Shown here: piece by piece, positions 1 through 11,699 of the stretch
How the letters are laid out: every line of letters starts with the position of its first letter
Numbering within the stretch: the first letter of the stretch is position 1
NCBI GenBank assembly: GCA_944474755.1
Contig: OX104114.1
Span: 29,039,220 to 29,103,219 of the forward strand
DNA from: Limnoperna fortunei
Taxonomy: Eukaryota; Mollusca; Bivalvia; Mytilida; Modiolidae
DNA: 64,000 nt
Direction: 5' to 3'
Position numbers and translations under genes: made by a program
Notes under the pieces: generated by a model
Told to the model about the DNA's origin: nothing
Seen by the model: only the letters and a program-made list of their open reading frames with translations
Database searches by the model: none

Positions 1-1000
1 TTCTATTTGATAGTATACAATTGACTCTATCCAAACTGGGCATAGCCATAAAGTCAATTGTAATGCTATTAGAAACAACATTCTTACATAAATGGTAATG
101 ATTTATCTCAACTACTAGTAACAGTAATTATTAGTTTTTTATGTTTGTGGAAGTTAAGGGAGTTAATTTTCTCAATAATTCATGTAGATTTTATTTTTTT
201 ATTTAAAATTACAAGTTTTACATATAGTTTGATGATAATTAACATTTTCTGGTACTATCAGTTTAATAAATACATATTTTGGGGTATTTTAATTAGATTT
301 TTTCCAGCATCGATTTTTAGCAGACCAAGTACCTACAGTTATTATACATGTTATTAAATTGTTTTTTATTATTTCTTCCAGAATAAATAATCTAAACTGT
401 CTCACGTCATTAAACTTAATGTGTGTTATATCTTTGTACAGAGAGCCATAATTATGCACGTATTCTTATAGTTTTAGTGATAAATTATAATATTATGTGC
501 ACAGGTGATTAATTATATGCATTGCAATATGACTTAAGTTCAGTATACTTATGTTTCTTTATTTGTTTTTTTAAAAACATTTCAGTTCGATTTTCTTGAG
601 TTCTGAAGACAATTTTTTCAATATGGTTGGTATTTAGTGTTTTAATTAATTAATTTGTTTTAGTTTTATAATTTTGAATAAATTTAAACGAAGGTTGAAA
701 TATATGATAAGTGATTTAGTATCATAAAAATAAGTGTACATGATAGAAACCATTATTTATGTACATCAAATAAAAAAAAAACCTAAAAGGAAATTGTGAA
801 TGTGTCAAACCAGGTACATGGACAAATAATTTTTAAAAGTAAAAGTTAACCTTAATAAATTTTGACTTTGTTTCATCAGGTGCCAAGCGCAACAAAAATG
901 TTAATAATGGAAAACTTAACAAATATACATTAACAACTGGTGTAAATATGCATTCTTCTATTTTTGTCGGATGGTATGCATAGTATTATGGACTTTTCCA
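1..1000. other. AT-rich non-coding flank
   Basis: No coding signal, RNA gene or repeat border is recognisable here. The short ORFs are low-complexity, hydrophobic AT translations. Confidence 0.5.
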
Positions 1001-1112
1001 AAAGACGGTTTGGGACTAATTTTGAGATGGGACCATCTGGAGATTTAAATGGTAGGTACCCCTCAGTCCTCGGAAAGTATGGTAAGTATTCTTCAGTCTA
1101 GGGTGAGTAAGT

Positions 1113-1932
1113 ATGGTAGATGGAGAAGCCTTCTTTCCCATCTACCAGTGTCTGAGTGACCATATGGATAGAGTAGACCCGACTTCACTTTCACAGGTAT
1201 GTATTCCTCTCTATCCAGATGCCAGGACCCGTGAGGAGTTGTATTTGCCAGAGTGTAGGCGTGATGGACATACGGAGGAGGACCTAATCAGTACTAGTGT
1301 CACAAGGAAGCTTTCACCTGGACCGAGCACCTTGGGACTGAAGATGGAACTTAACAGGTATGTTAAAAAGTACCAAGTACGTTACGGCAATAAGGTAGAG
1401 AGATTTCATAGTATTGTCAGTTTTATTATGTTAGGTGAGAAAGATGACTGACACAGAAAAGCATACACTGTATGTAACAGTGAAGAGAAAGGTAGAGATA
1501 GTTGAAGAAGCAAGCAGACGAGTCAGATAGAGTTGATGAAGGAAGAGGTGTTCTAATTGCCATTGGTAGCCATTACAAGTGACGTCTTGGTTGACAAAAT
1601 GAATCCCTCAATCTGCAGTTAGATCCGGTGATTATTCCAATAGAGCTAAGATGATTAGTTGAGTCTTTAGCTAATTTTTTTACCAATATGCACGAAGAAG
1701 GGCAGAAGCTAGTAACCAGGAACATGGAGTTAGAGAATAATTGTTGGTAAGTGAGCAGAAGAAAGCCACTACCATCCAGCACCAGGAAGAAATGGAGGAG
1801 ATGAAAGACCGCCTTCAGGAGAAGAGCAGACGACTGAAGGACCACTACAAGCAGATGGTTGAGAAAGAAAGATCAAAACTGTCATTTGAAATTTTACTTA
1901 AATTAAAAAACAACAATAAGAACATGCATTAA
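1113..1932 (+). pseudogene. Unidentified gene fragment with coiled coil
   Basis: This stretch is visibly less AT-rich than its surroundings. It carries two coding-looking pieces on the plus strand: a 112-residue ORF (1113-1451) and a 63-residue charged ORF (1741-1932). The second contains a strongly helical, Glu/Lys/Arg-rich stretch (for example EEMEEMKDRLQEKSRRLKDH), typical of the coiled-coil tail of a larger protein. The interval between the two is interrupted by stops. Possible splice-like GT steps exist (for example around 1086), but no convincing gene model emerges. An AATAAA-like signal occurs near 1997. I do not recognise the family. It may be a decayed gene copy or a retro-pseudogene of a coiled-coil protein. 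Confidence 0.35.
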
Positions 1933-2039
1933 TGTTTTTGATAATACCAATATAGTTTATGAAAAATGCAAGGATATTGTATTATATTTTTAATTTAATA
2001 AAGACACATGAATCTATTACACAGCTGTGGATAGCCTTT

Positions 2040-2210
2040 TTTGTTTTTGTTTGTTTGAATGGTGTTTTATGCCACTTTACGCAATTGTTCACCTATATTA
2101 TTGCGTTAATGCACTCTGTATTTAGTAAGACTTGAACCAGCAAACACAGTGTTCACAAACCACACCATCAATAGTAGATGATTAACTACTTTAACCACAA
2201 CGTGTAACGT
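2040..2210 (-). repeat. tRNA-derived SINE, decayed copy
   Basis: This is the minus-strand body of the window's main SINE family: a degenerate 'gccactt..gcaattgttcacctatat' tail region, then the complement of the 'caacactgtgtttgctggttcaa' box B region, then 'catcaatagtagatgattaactactttaacc'. It is strongly diverged. It lies just outside the first copy of the segmental duplication. Confidence 0.55.
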
Positions 2211-3019
2211 AACAAAAAATGTAGTATGATGTATAAACATATAAATTTACTGAACTTCTGTAAATTAATGTGATAATTGTACTTTAATGAATTTTACCTT
2301 TTGTCGGCATTTCTGATACGTAACACTTATTACGTCGCCTAGTTTGGCACATGCCATATATAAAAATGTTTGTTATTATTTTGTTCGTTTCTAATTATTT
2401 TTTACAAAAAAATAAAACTTACAAATTTATGGTTGAAACATATTTTTTTACAATTTCTACTTAGGATCGCATAAGATGTTCTTTTTTATGGATTTTTCAT
2501 TTTGACAACAGATACATAATTTTCTTCAGTTTGATCATGAGTGATACACAGTGATTGGCTATCAAGTTTAGTTTAAACAATTTATTGTCAAAATAATCAA
2601 TAGGATCGAACGCAAGTTACTAAAACTGATGAAGTTCTCTCCGTTCAATAATCTTACAAAGTATTACACAAGACGACTGCAAGGAAAATACTTCACAATT
2701 TTAAATGCATACAGTAAATAAATAACAAATAACATATACAAAGTAATACATTTACTATATTAGCAATTCAAGAAAAGGCAACCAAAATAATAAGCTGGGG
2801 GAGGGGGAGTTGAGCTATGCAGAAAATTTCGAAGAAAGGTGAATGCAAGTGTGTACTTGTCTAAAAATTATAGTGATCACTTCTTCACTAAGGCTTTCAG
2901 AACCAAAATGGACTATTTCAATAGAGGGATTAGTAATTCGCATTAATGGATGTAAAAACCGATTGATAATATAAGGAGTCTTCTAAGGGACAACTACAGT
3001 ACAGTTAAGAAGATATTTT

Positions 3020-3250
3020 GTTTAAATATTGTTTAACGCCACTTTCAGCAATTTTTCCGCTATATCATGGCGTCCAGTTTTAATGGGGGAGGAAGCCGGA
3101 GTACCCGGAGAAAACCCACGACCTGCGGTAGGAAAACTGGCAATCCTTGTCAATTAAGATTGGAGCCGAGTACACACTGCCCGCAGTGAGACTCGAACCC
3201 GAAACCTCAGTGTTGACAGACTACGTGTTCAATAGTAGACAAACTACCTA
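3020..3250 (-). repeat. tRNA-derived SINE, near-complete
   Basis: On the minus strand it reads a tRNA-like head with box A-like 'gtaggtagtttgtctac', box B 'gggttcgagtctcact', then a conserved body ('gtgtactcggctccaatctt', 'gacaaggattgccagttttc', 'gggttttctccgggtactcc') and a tail ending near 'aatattgtttaaac'. At least a dozen related copies lie in this window. The conserved body recalls the long-lived SINE families of bivalves. The internal Pol III promoter is partly mutated. Confidence 0.8.
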
Positions 3251-3598
3251 CGAGCAAAAATACTTTGTTTGATGTATAGAAAATAACTTAAATTATATCA
3301 AATTTGTAGAATTGTGATATGTACTTACTGAAAGGTGGCTAGAAAACAAATTCCCCTCATTTTGCGGTCTACTCGATTACTACGTCAAATAAAAATTGTA
3401 CTACTTGTACCGTTAATAGAGATATTTACTATTGCGTGAAATTCTTTTTTTGTAATATATATTTTATTACTGTCTTATATCATCATCACATTACAAACAT
3501 TTTCAACAGCTCAATATTGAATGTAGTTGCATACTTTCAACAAAACGACTCAAGTAAGTGTTAAACTAAATTGAAACTGAAAAGATTATATTGTTACA

Positions 3599-6500
3599 TT
3601 ATTCACCCTCATCATATAAATTTTTAATTAAGGCCCATTTTTCTTCAAGTTTGTTAAATTTTTCTCTAGAGCATAAACTTCCAGAGGCCATATCTATTCC
3701 GTTATAAAATTTTAACCATTCAATTCCTTCATTAACTAATGGAAATGTATTTTTCATTTTACATATATAAATGTATCTTTTTAGTATTAAAATACAAGAA
3801 TTTAGAATTTCGGCATGAGGATGTGAGTCTATTCCAAGGATAATATTTGTCAAATTAAGAGTAAAATTAATATTGCATTTTTCTTCTAACTTGTCCCAAA
3901 AATTTAGCCAAAAGGTCCTCACATGTCTACATTAAAAAAAATAAGTGTCTATAAGTTTCTTTTGTCTGTGTACAGAAAGTACATAAGTCAGTTTCACTGA
4001 TATTACATTTCATCAAGATACTATTAATTCCTAGAATTCTATGGAGAAGTTTAAACAGAAAGGCTCTTAGGGCAGGGTCCTCTGTTGTCACCAAAGGTAA
4101 AGTAAAAAATACATTCCATTTCTCATCCTCAATTTTAACCCATAACTTTTGATTCCATTTTTCTTTTAATGCTGCAGGATTTTCTTTGACCCTATTCAAA
4201 AATTGATTGTAAATATGTTTCGATACTTTATTCTACCCTATGAAGAGTCAAGATATTCTTTTGGGTTACAGAGATTAATTTGATGGCAACATTTTGCCGA
4301 ATGTTATTTCTCCACACAACTGGAATAGCCTGAATAACTCCATAGAATTCTAGAAAGTTTGTATCTACCTTATAAAATCTAATAAATTCATCAAAGTTAT
4401 ACAAATTCCCATTTTCAGTTAATATATCATTCACAAAAAATATTCCAGCTTTGATCCAGTGTCTATAGAGGACCTTCTGACCATTTATCTTGATGTTTTC
4501 ATTTACAAATAAAGGTTGAGATAGTATATTATCAGGGGCTGTGGTTGGCGCTTCATACAAAGAGGACCATGAATTTAAAACGTTTTGCCAAAATATATTA
4601 AAATCCTGTTTTATTCTGCTTAATCCAGACTTGGTTAAATACCATATTTTTTCTCCTCCATATTCATCTAACAAATCTGAAAGTAAAGTTTTCCAAGGGG
4701 AGTTATTTTCTGGATCAAGAACTTTTTTACTCCAAGATATTTTCAGTGATTTAATAAATGATTCAATGTGAGGCATTTTCACGCCTCCTTCTTCGTAATT
4801 CCCAACCAATATTTTTCTTTTTATTTTATCAGGTTTTCCGTCCCAAACAAACTTACAAAATGTTGACTGAATCTCTTTTAAAATGTCAGAAGGTGGATCA
4901 GGTAAAACAGTAAAGCATTGAATCAATATTGGTAATGCAAGAGTTTTTACATGTATGACTGTAATTTTTCCATATATTGTGATGTTTCTTAATGACCAAT
5001 CATTTAACAGTTTCTTTATTTTCTCTAATTTTTCAGTATAATTGTCCAAATAAATATTATTTTTCCCAAGACAATATTGTATTCCAGAAATTTAAAATGT
5101 CCGGTGTGATTCCATATTATATTTTTGTCAGTTTTTAACTCCTCACCACAGCTCCGTCTTGCCCCTATCCATATAACCTGGGTTTTATCAAAATATGCTT
5201 GAAGACCAGAACAACTGGCAAACAAGGCTATCTTGTTCAAAGCATTATTTAATGATTCTTTACTATCTTCAAGAATGAGAGTAGAGTCATCAGCATACTG
5301 GCTTAATAGGAGTCCTGAATCTTAATTCCATTTATGTTGATATCATTTTTAATAGAAGCACTTAAGAGTTCTAAACACAAAATAAAAAGGTAAGGAGATA
5401 ATGGATCTCCTTTCCGGTCACCTCTATTGATTGTAAAGAAATCTGACAAGTATCCATTATTTTGAATGCAACTCTTTGAGTTTTTATATAATGTTTCCAC
5501 CCACATAGTAATTGTAGAATCGAATCCCAAAAATTTGAGTGTTTCACTAATAAAGGGCCATTCAAGTGAATCAAATGCTTTTTCAAAGACAAGAAGTACA
5601 AATAATCCTGGTATATCATCTTTTTCTGTTTTTTCAATGATCATAGGTCATAGATCAGACGTGTACACTCACCTATATATCTGCCCTTTATAAAGCCTGT
5701 TTGTGTTTCACTAATCAAAGTAAGAAGAACTTTTTTTATTCTATTTGCTATGCATGTTGATATTATTTTATAATCAACATTAAGTAAGGAAATTGGTCGC
5801 CAGTTATTTAGAAAGTTTTTCGGTTTGCCTTCCTTTTGTAAACATGTAATGATACCCCAATTTTGAGTAATGGAAAGATTTTCTTTTACAAAAATACATT
5901 AAGGTCATTCCAAACAAAACTTATAAAATTCTGTTGTATATCCATCTATCCCGGGAGATTTACCATTTTTCATATTTTTTAATGCACGATGAACTTCTAA
6001 TAATGTAATTTCTCCTTCGAGACTTAGCTTTTCCTCTTCTGACAAGATTGTAAGGAAAGGATTTTGGCATGAAAAGAAGTTAAGTTTGTGTTCATCATTT
6101 ATGTTTATTTTTCTTGAGGCATAAAGCGTCTCGTAATAGTGTTTCTGTTCATCTCTTTTTGATCAGTTATAATTTTTACATTATCCAGAGTTAATGAAGG
6201 AATTACTATCTAGTGCTACGTTCACCTTCTATTTGCCATTTGGCTTTAGCTCTCATTATAACACCTTTTATTCTAACCTCTCTTAATGTTTTTAACTGAA
6301 ATTCAACTTGTGTAATGTTTATTTGATTTTCTTCTGTACTTTCTGAATTATTAAGTATTTCTAAGGTCTTTTATAATTCAATCTCTTTTTTATTGAGCTC
6401 TTTTTAAAAGAAGAATAAGATATTGTTTTACCCCTGATCATTAATTTTAAAGTTTCACAAAATAATTGATCCGAGATTGAAAATTCTATATCCTCATAGT

Positions 6501-7348
6501 TTTCAGCGTCTCTTATATTGTATTGGCTAATACAATTTTGTATGCATTCTTTCACTAATGCAATATATTCTTTATCGTATAATAAATAATTGTTAAACTT
6601 CCATGAACCCTTCCCTTTTTCATGTTCATTAAATTGAACAGACATATATACTGGCGAGTGATCTGATCTATATGATATACCAATATCCCAATTTGTAATT
6701 AGTGACTGAAAATTTGATGACACAAGAAAATAGTCTAATCTAGCTTGCTTTTTGTTTGGGCCTCTCCAAGAAAATCTATTAACGTCAGGACTCAGTTCCC
6801 TATAAACATCCAGTAAGTCTAACTCAGCCATCATTTCATGTACTCTTTTTTGAGATTTCTGATTATCTTTATGTAAATAATTTAATGTGTCTTTTAGATA
6901 GTTTTGAGGTAAGTTCCAATCACCCCCAACTATAATAGAAGTATTTCCAAAGGTTTCAATGTCCCTCTGTAATCTATCATAAAAATCAGGTTTGTCTTCA
7001 TTAGGACCATAAATTACGGCCAATGTCATTCTAGTATCATATATTTTTATATCTAAAATAAAAAATACCATTTTTATCTGTTTTATGACCAAAAATCTCA
7101 AAAGTATTTTTGAACAAGACAGCCACGCCTCTACTATTTGTTATATATGAGCTAAACAATACCTTGTAGCCCCATTCAGCTTGCCAATATTTTTCGAATT
7201 CTTGTTTGCAATGTGTATCAACTAACAAAGATATATCGAAATTTTCTCTACACTTTGTAAATATGTCTCTTCGTTTTAGATTATCAGAAGAAAGCCCTCT
7301 GCAGTTTATGCATCCAATTTTTAAATTAACCATATTTTGAATATCCAA
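3599..7348 (-). pseudogene. LINE ORF2: endonuclease-reverse transcriptase, degenerate
   Basis: Fragments in order from the 5' end are as follows. The AP-endonuclease has its start at 7348, a frameshift in a T run near 7065, YGPN and GGDWN near 6915-7010, and SDHSPV near 6650. The linker runs through RAKWQIEGERST, with in-frame stops near 6376 and 6207. The RT contains KNGKSPGIDGYTTEF near 5950-5990, NWRPISLLNVDYK near 5780-5815 and TGFIKGRYIGE near 5670-5700. Motif A reads LLVFEKAFDSLEW (5570-5600), with Val at 5590-5592 where Asp is expected. YADD is at 5287-5299 in a shifted frame. The thumb contains FVWDGKP near 4830. A C-x2-C-x8-H-x4-C knuckle lies near 3930-3990, split by a frameshift in a homopolymer. 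Lesions are spread over the whole ORF, so decay was neutral. Confidence 0.85.
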
Positions 7349-8256
7349 TAAATATATTTAGAAAATTATTTGTGGTGAAATACTAATAAGAACGAAATTG
7401 GAAAAGACTATAGATTTGACGAGGACATAAGACATATAATAAGATGTAAGCCCCCCCCCCCCCCCTGAGCCCAAAACTAGCTTCCTTTGCCAGAAAAATC
7501 GAAGTGATATTCATGGAATAGTCAGATGTTATCGCCCTCCCTCTGAAAAAATACACAGAAATGACTAAACCTTTTCATTCCCATATATACATAAATGTTT
7601 GTTGTTATAAGCCAACCCTTTCCCAGTTCAGTTCATGTCCGTGATTTACTTCAACATTATATTTAACTGTAAATAAAAGAAATACAGATTGCTCATTACC
7701 AAATGGACGTTAAATTGAGATGGGATGACAATTCAACATCTTACTTTTTAATATACATATAGATTTGACCTTGTTAAAATGCCATCAAACCCCGTTTTTC
7801 GGTCTGTATACAATTATCTACTTCGTACTAGACAAAATATTTCGTGTTAGGCTGCGTAACACCCTACCCTTTATAAATGACAGATTATGATGCACGATTA
7901 CCTTTTTCGTGGGTAAAAGTTAGATGACAAACTGGAAATGATGGTATTATTGGATTGTTTGTTCACGCCACCTAGCGACTGAAAATATTGAATTATTCAA
8001 ATTAGCCACGCGACAGACCAAAACACAGGTAGGCATGTTGTCATTCATCACAGGTGAAGCTCAAGGACATTTAAATAAAATAACTGACGTGAAGAAAGAA
8101 AAGAAAACAAAAACAAACAAAACATAAATGAAAAGGATAGGTAAAACAAATTTTGAAAGAATATTTCTCAAATGTCGGCAAAATTAACATTGTTTATTTC
8201 ATAATGTTAGATCAAGTATGTTTTTTACTGTGGATACGTCTATCTGGGTCCCTCTG
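7349..8256 (-). other. Spacer between LINE ORF1 and ORF2
   Basis: This ~900-bp stretch without coding potential includes a C14 homopolymer at 7449-7463. It is longer than is usual for an L1 inter-ORF spacer, so part of it may be a secondary insertion. No repeat borders are recognisable. Confidence 0.4.
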
Positions 8257-8958
8257 TCAATCCCTTATATCGGTCTCATTTGAAAACGTTTTTTCCTTAA
8301 GATAACAAACGGATATTCCTTTAGATACACTAGGTGTACCTCCTTCTGCTGCTCCGCGTCCATACTCCGTCTTTCTTGTAGAAGGCGGCACATCTGGCAC
8401 AACACTAAAACCACTTCCTCCCTGCAGTTTCATGCCAGCTGCTAGGACGTCGTCCCGATCCATTAAGGAATTAAAACGAACAATAATGCGTCTTTTGTTC
8501 GGATTATCACCACCGGGCAGTCTGTGTACTGCTTGAAATAGCATTCCATTGACGGCTTCCTTAGAGAATCCCAGTGTTCTTTCGATAAAATTCCGAACAT
8601 ACTGTTCCGTGATCCTTTGCAGTTCCTGTTTTTGACCCTCTACTCCTCCAATTAACAAATTCCATTTACGTCCCCAGAGTTCTAATTTCAGCCGTTCCTT
8701 CTCCTCCTTTGAGATTTTCTCCTCTACATTAGGGATGAGTTTGTTATGGATAGACTGTAGACTCTCATCGGTCAATGCTGCATGAGACTCAAGATTGTCC
8801 ACTCTGTCTTTCAATTCTTTGACCTAAACTTTGACCTTCTCAATTTCTCCATCTACTTTGACATGAAGGGTAGCAAAACACTCGCTCATGCTCTTGTTCT
8901 CGTAATAGCCTTTAAAATTCTCATATTTAGCTTGCTCTTGTTCTTTGCTGGTGTCCAT
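8257..8958 (-). pseudogene. LINE ORF1 (L1 ORF1p-like RNA-binding protein)
   Basis: The reading frame starts at ATG 8958 (MDTSKEQEQ) and is interrupted by an in-frame TAG at 8824-8826, after which the same frame continues (VKELKDRVDNLESHA). The N-terminal part is a charged helical coiled coil. The middle has the L1 ORF1p RRM pattern: ELWGRKWNLLIGG, then AVHRLPGG, RRIIVRFNSLMDRDDV, and VVPDVPPSTRKTEYGRG in the C-terminal domain. In L1 elements this protein trimerises and coats the element RNA. The single internal stop is the only clear lesion, so ORF1 is much better preserved than ORF2. Its C-terminus may be slightly shifted near 8300. Confidence 0.8.
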
Positions 8959-8997
8959 TATGGATGTAAAGACTATTATTGTCCAAAGTTCAAAAAA

Positions 8998-9016
8998 AGG
9001 GCGGGGGGGGGGGGGG
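8998..9016 (+). repeat. Poly-G run
   Basis: A G14-class homopolymer ('gggcgggggggggggggg') sits at the 5' edge of the LINE. Similar C/G runs occur at 7449, 27611, 35886 and 55077. Length is likely polymorphic or subject to assembly error. Confidence 0.7.
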
Positions 9017-9049
9017 TAGCGATGCACTCGACTTTTCCAAGGTCGTAGA

Positions 9050-9600
9050 AATCAAGTATCGTTATTTAATGTTAATAACAGATAAGATGTCACAGCAGGG
9101 ATACAGTTGAACAAATTACGTTTTCATACGCCCGTTTAGACTGTCTTACGTATAGTTTTACTTTAAACTTGCTGTTATGATGGGAGCGGAGAGATCAACA
9201 AATTACTCCATTTTCCAAACAACCGGAAGTAAAAAAAAATTCTTTGTTTGTTTATTTTGTATGCTGAGTAGATGAGTTTTCATAGTAAAGTAGTATTAAT
9301 TTCGTGTAGAATAAGCTATGAAAACTTTCATAAATGATATTCTAGCAATTTTAACACTTTCAACACACGCACGCGCAACACAAACATAAAAAGTGCATTT
9401 CAAACAAATCCACAAACAAAAAGAAAAAAAGCACAAACCCGGGAGTAACTTTAGGTGCTCTGGAAGGGTAAACTTGTCTTGCCGTTATGAATGGCTATAT
9501 ATGGAGATGAATGAGCGGTTTAGCGGCTGGTGTATACATTGTTGGTGCTATTTGGTGGTCTTCTGATGCTCAAAGGTTTATTAAAGAAAATAAGAACAGC
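9050..9600. other. Non-coding stretch upstream of the LINE
   Basis: No recognisable gene. This block has no counterpart in the second duplication copy, so it belongs to the insertion that includes the LINE or to another inserted repeat. Confidence 0.4.
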
Positions 9601-10869
9601 AGACAAACATGAATGTACTAAAGCTGAGAATATGCCAAGATATTTCAATACATAGATCGAGGCAAGTTCATATAAGCAGGTCTCTTTTTTACATTTAAAG
9701 AAACTTTCTCTTTGGAAGCTAACAATAATATCTTTGCACCTTTTAGAAAAGCATTTAAAGAAAATATTTACTAGTATTAATCAAAAACAGCTTTGAACAG
9801 TAATGTCAGTATCCAAAACTACGATTTGCGAAATTTTTACGACTTGAGTGTTCATCTAATAATGACAGTTTCTAAATAATATAGATGCAAAATCACTACA
9901 CACTTTAAAAGTATTTTGTCTAAATTTTTGCAAGATTTGATCATTTGTACTTAAAGACGACCCCATCATTTTTTAATCCATGGATCAGTTCTTGCAGAAT
10001 AACAGTTCTGGGTCATTACTGTTTCGGTCCGCTTTCGATTGATTCTTGTCTATAATTAAAGGCCGGGATTGAAACGAAATATTAATAATTCCTTTGTAAA
10101 TTACTGTGAAGATTATTTTTCTTTTAATATAAACAATACCGATTTTCATAACTAATTAAACCTTCCGAATCATAATGGTGTTTCAGCATTACATTTTTAA
10201 GGTTTTGGTAATATATTTGTACTTTAGTTTTTTAATACTTTGGGAGCTGTGGTTACACATAATTAATGTAAAACTTTGAAATATATGTTTGACTCAGATC
10301 GAAGTACGTCCTCAAATCGAAGTTGCTTTGTTAAATCTATGGCAGATGACGTCATAGACGAAAGTAACTTATATCGTCAATGGTCGATGACGTCACCAAA
10401 CATAGATGAACTCTAAAATAAACAACTGATAATATTTCATTTGTAATAAAGTCTTGAAAAGTTGAATAGGAAAAATTCTTTATCAAATTAACAAAATATA
10501 ATTCGCATGTTGACCTTTGCTTTTAATTTTGTTTTCGAAAAAAAACAAAAGGTAAAAAACAAAGAAATCATTTATACTCTTAGTCACAAACAATTATTTA
10601 TATCGAAAAAAAACGTTTATGCTTAGACAATAACTTTAAGAAGTTGAACAAATTATTAATGAAAACGACGAAAACTATTCAGAAAGTAGACTAATAGTAT
10701 TATGCAGTTAGTTTCATCAGAATATATAATTTCTTTAAAATTAGCCGTCGATTTGAGAATGTGCTTCGATCTGAGTCTAACATATATACATGTAGTTTTA
10801 AAATAGAGGTATACAGTTTAAAAGCCTCGTAAAGCTATAAATAATTTTATAATTGTCTCAGACTTTATT

Positions 10870-11690
10870 TTAGAAGAAAAATAGTTAAGGAATCAACCGA
10901 ACACCAAGAGTCGAAAGTAAAGAGACAAACATAAATCCGGATATAGATAAACATATAGAGTTGGTCATTTGTAATTTATATATAACACAAAACAAAAATC
11001 AAAAAACAAAAACAAAGGAGTAGTCTGAACCCACTGGGTGCTCCGGACGAGTAAGCATTACTTGCCTCAGATTAGACAACCGTCGAGTTATTAAGTGCCC
11101 TGCATATGAAAAAGTGAAACCTAGGAATAGGAAAGACACTCAGCAAAAAGTTTAATGGTCAACATCAGTGAGCGGTCTGAAAATCGGAACCCCTTTCGCA
11201 GGATCTAGAAAAAGGTATAAGTTGTGAAATGTACACACAATGCGCTCGAGCTGCTTTAATGGCAACAAATTCACCAATAAAGCGGAATGTGAGATTAAAG
11301 TTATCGGCCAGTGTTCTTCTTTCTGCTTCGACAGGCCGCATAAGAGTACAAAAACAGCGAGGAGTACCCATAAGAATATCAACAGTTTGTTGAAAAACAT
11401 TTCCTTGACGAATATGTTGTCAATAAGAAAATCTAACATTTGACAGATTCAGTATATTTAATTAAGAGTCATTGATGACGAAGTAAGTTCTGTCATGTCT
11501 AATTACCAGGTATTTATATCGTCTCTCCGTTTTTCTTGAAAAAAACCAGCGTTTAATATGATCTTTAGGCCTGCTTTTAAGCTTTTTATGAGGGGTGGCC
11601 GTGTAGAGTGTCGAAAAATCGAATTTGTTAATGCTGTTAAAAAAGAATAGGGAAAGAGACCAAGACCTCAAGATGTCTAATTTTTTTTAA
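10870..11690 (-). pseudogene. Relic of invertebrate RT family with internal deletion
   Basis: On the minus strand it contains INKFDFSTLYT and a KYLVIRHDRTYFVIND segment (11462-11671), then LADNFNLTFRFI joined directly to VYISQLI (11165-11371), and a conserved non-coding 3' tail (10870-11150). In intact members about 100 residues separate TFRYIDDV from YGVYISQLI. The YIDD catalytic region is therefore deleted here. The 47,084-47,300 copy carries the same deletion junction (EFV-I then A-H-x-YISQLI), which shows the deletion predates the segmental duplication. The family looks Penelope-like in its RT motifs (FDFSTLYT, GTNC, YIDD), but its class is not certain. Confidence 0.7.
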
Positions 11691-11699
11691 ATTTTTAAT

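Larger units (their letters stand above)
3440..9030 (-). mobile_element. L1-like non-LTR retrotransposon (LINE), inactive
   Basis: A near full-length LINE on the minus strand, with ORF1 (8958-8257), a spacer and ORF2 (7348-3599: endonuclease, reverse transcriptase, C-terminal zinc knuckle). A plus-strand T run near 3445 is compatible with the 3' poly(A) end. The paralogous position in the second duplication copy (about 43,320-43,345) lacks the whole block, so the element inserted after the duplication, or was lost from the other copy. ORF2 carries at least nine stops or frameshifts, and RT motif A has lost its catalytic Asp, so the element is dead. ORF1 resembles L1 ORF1p (coiled coil then RRM/CTD) and ORF2 fits the L1/Tx1 group. 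The exact clade is not resolved by eye. Confidence 0.85.

Noticed and set aside
4541..5693. Plus-strand ORFs across the LINE (4541-4771, 5466-5693)
   Set aside because: They are antisense shadows of the minus-strand RT and have no independent support.
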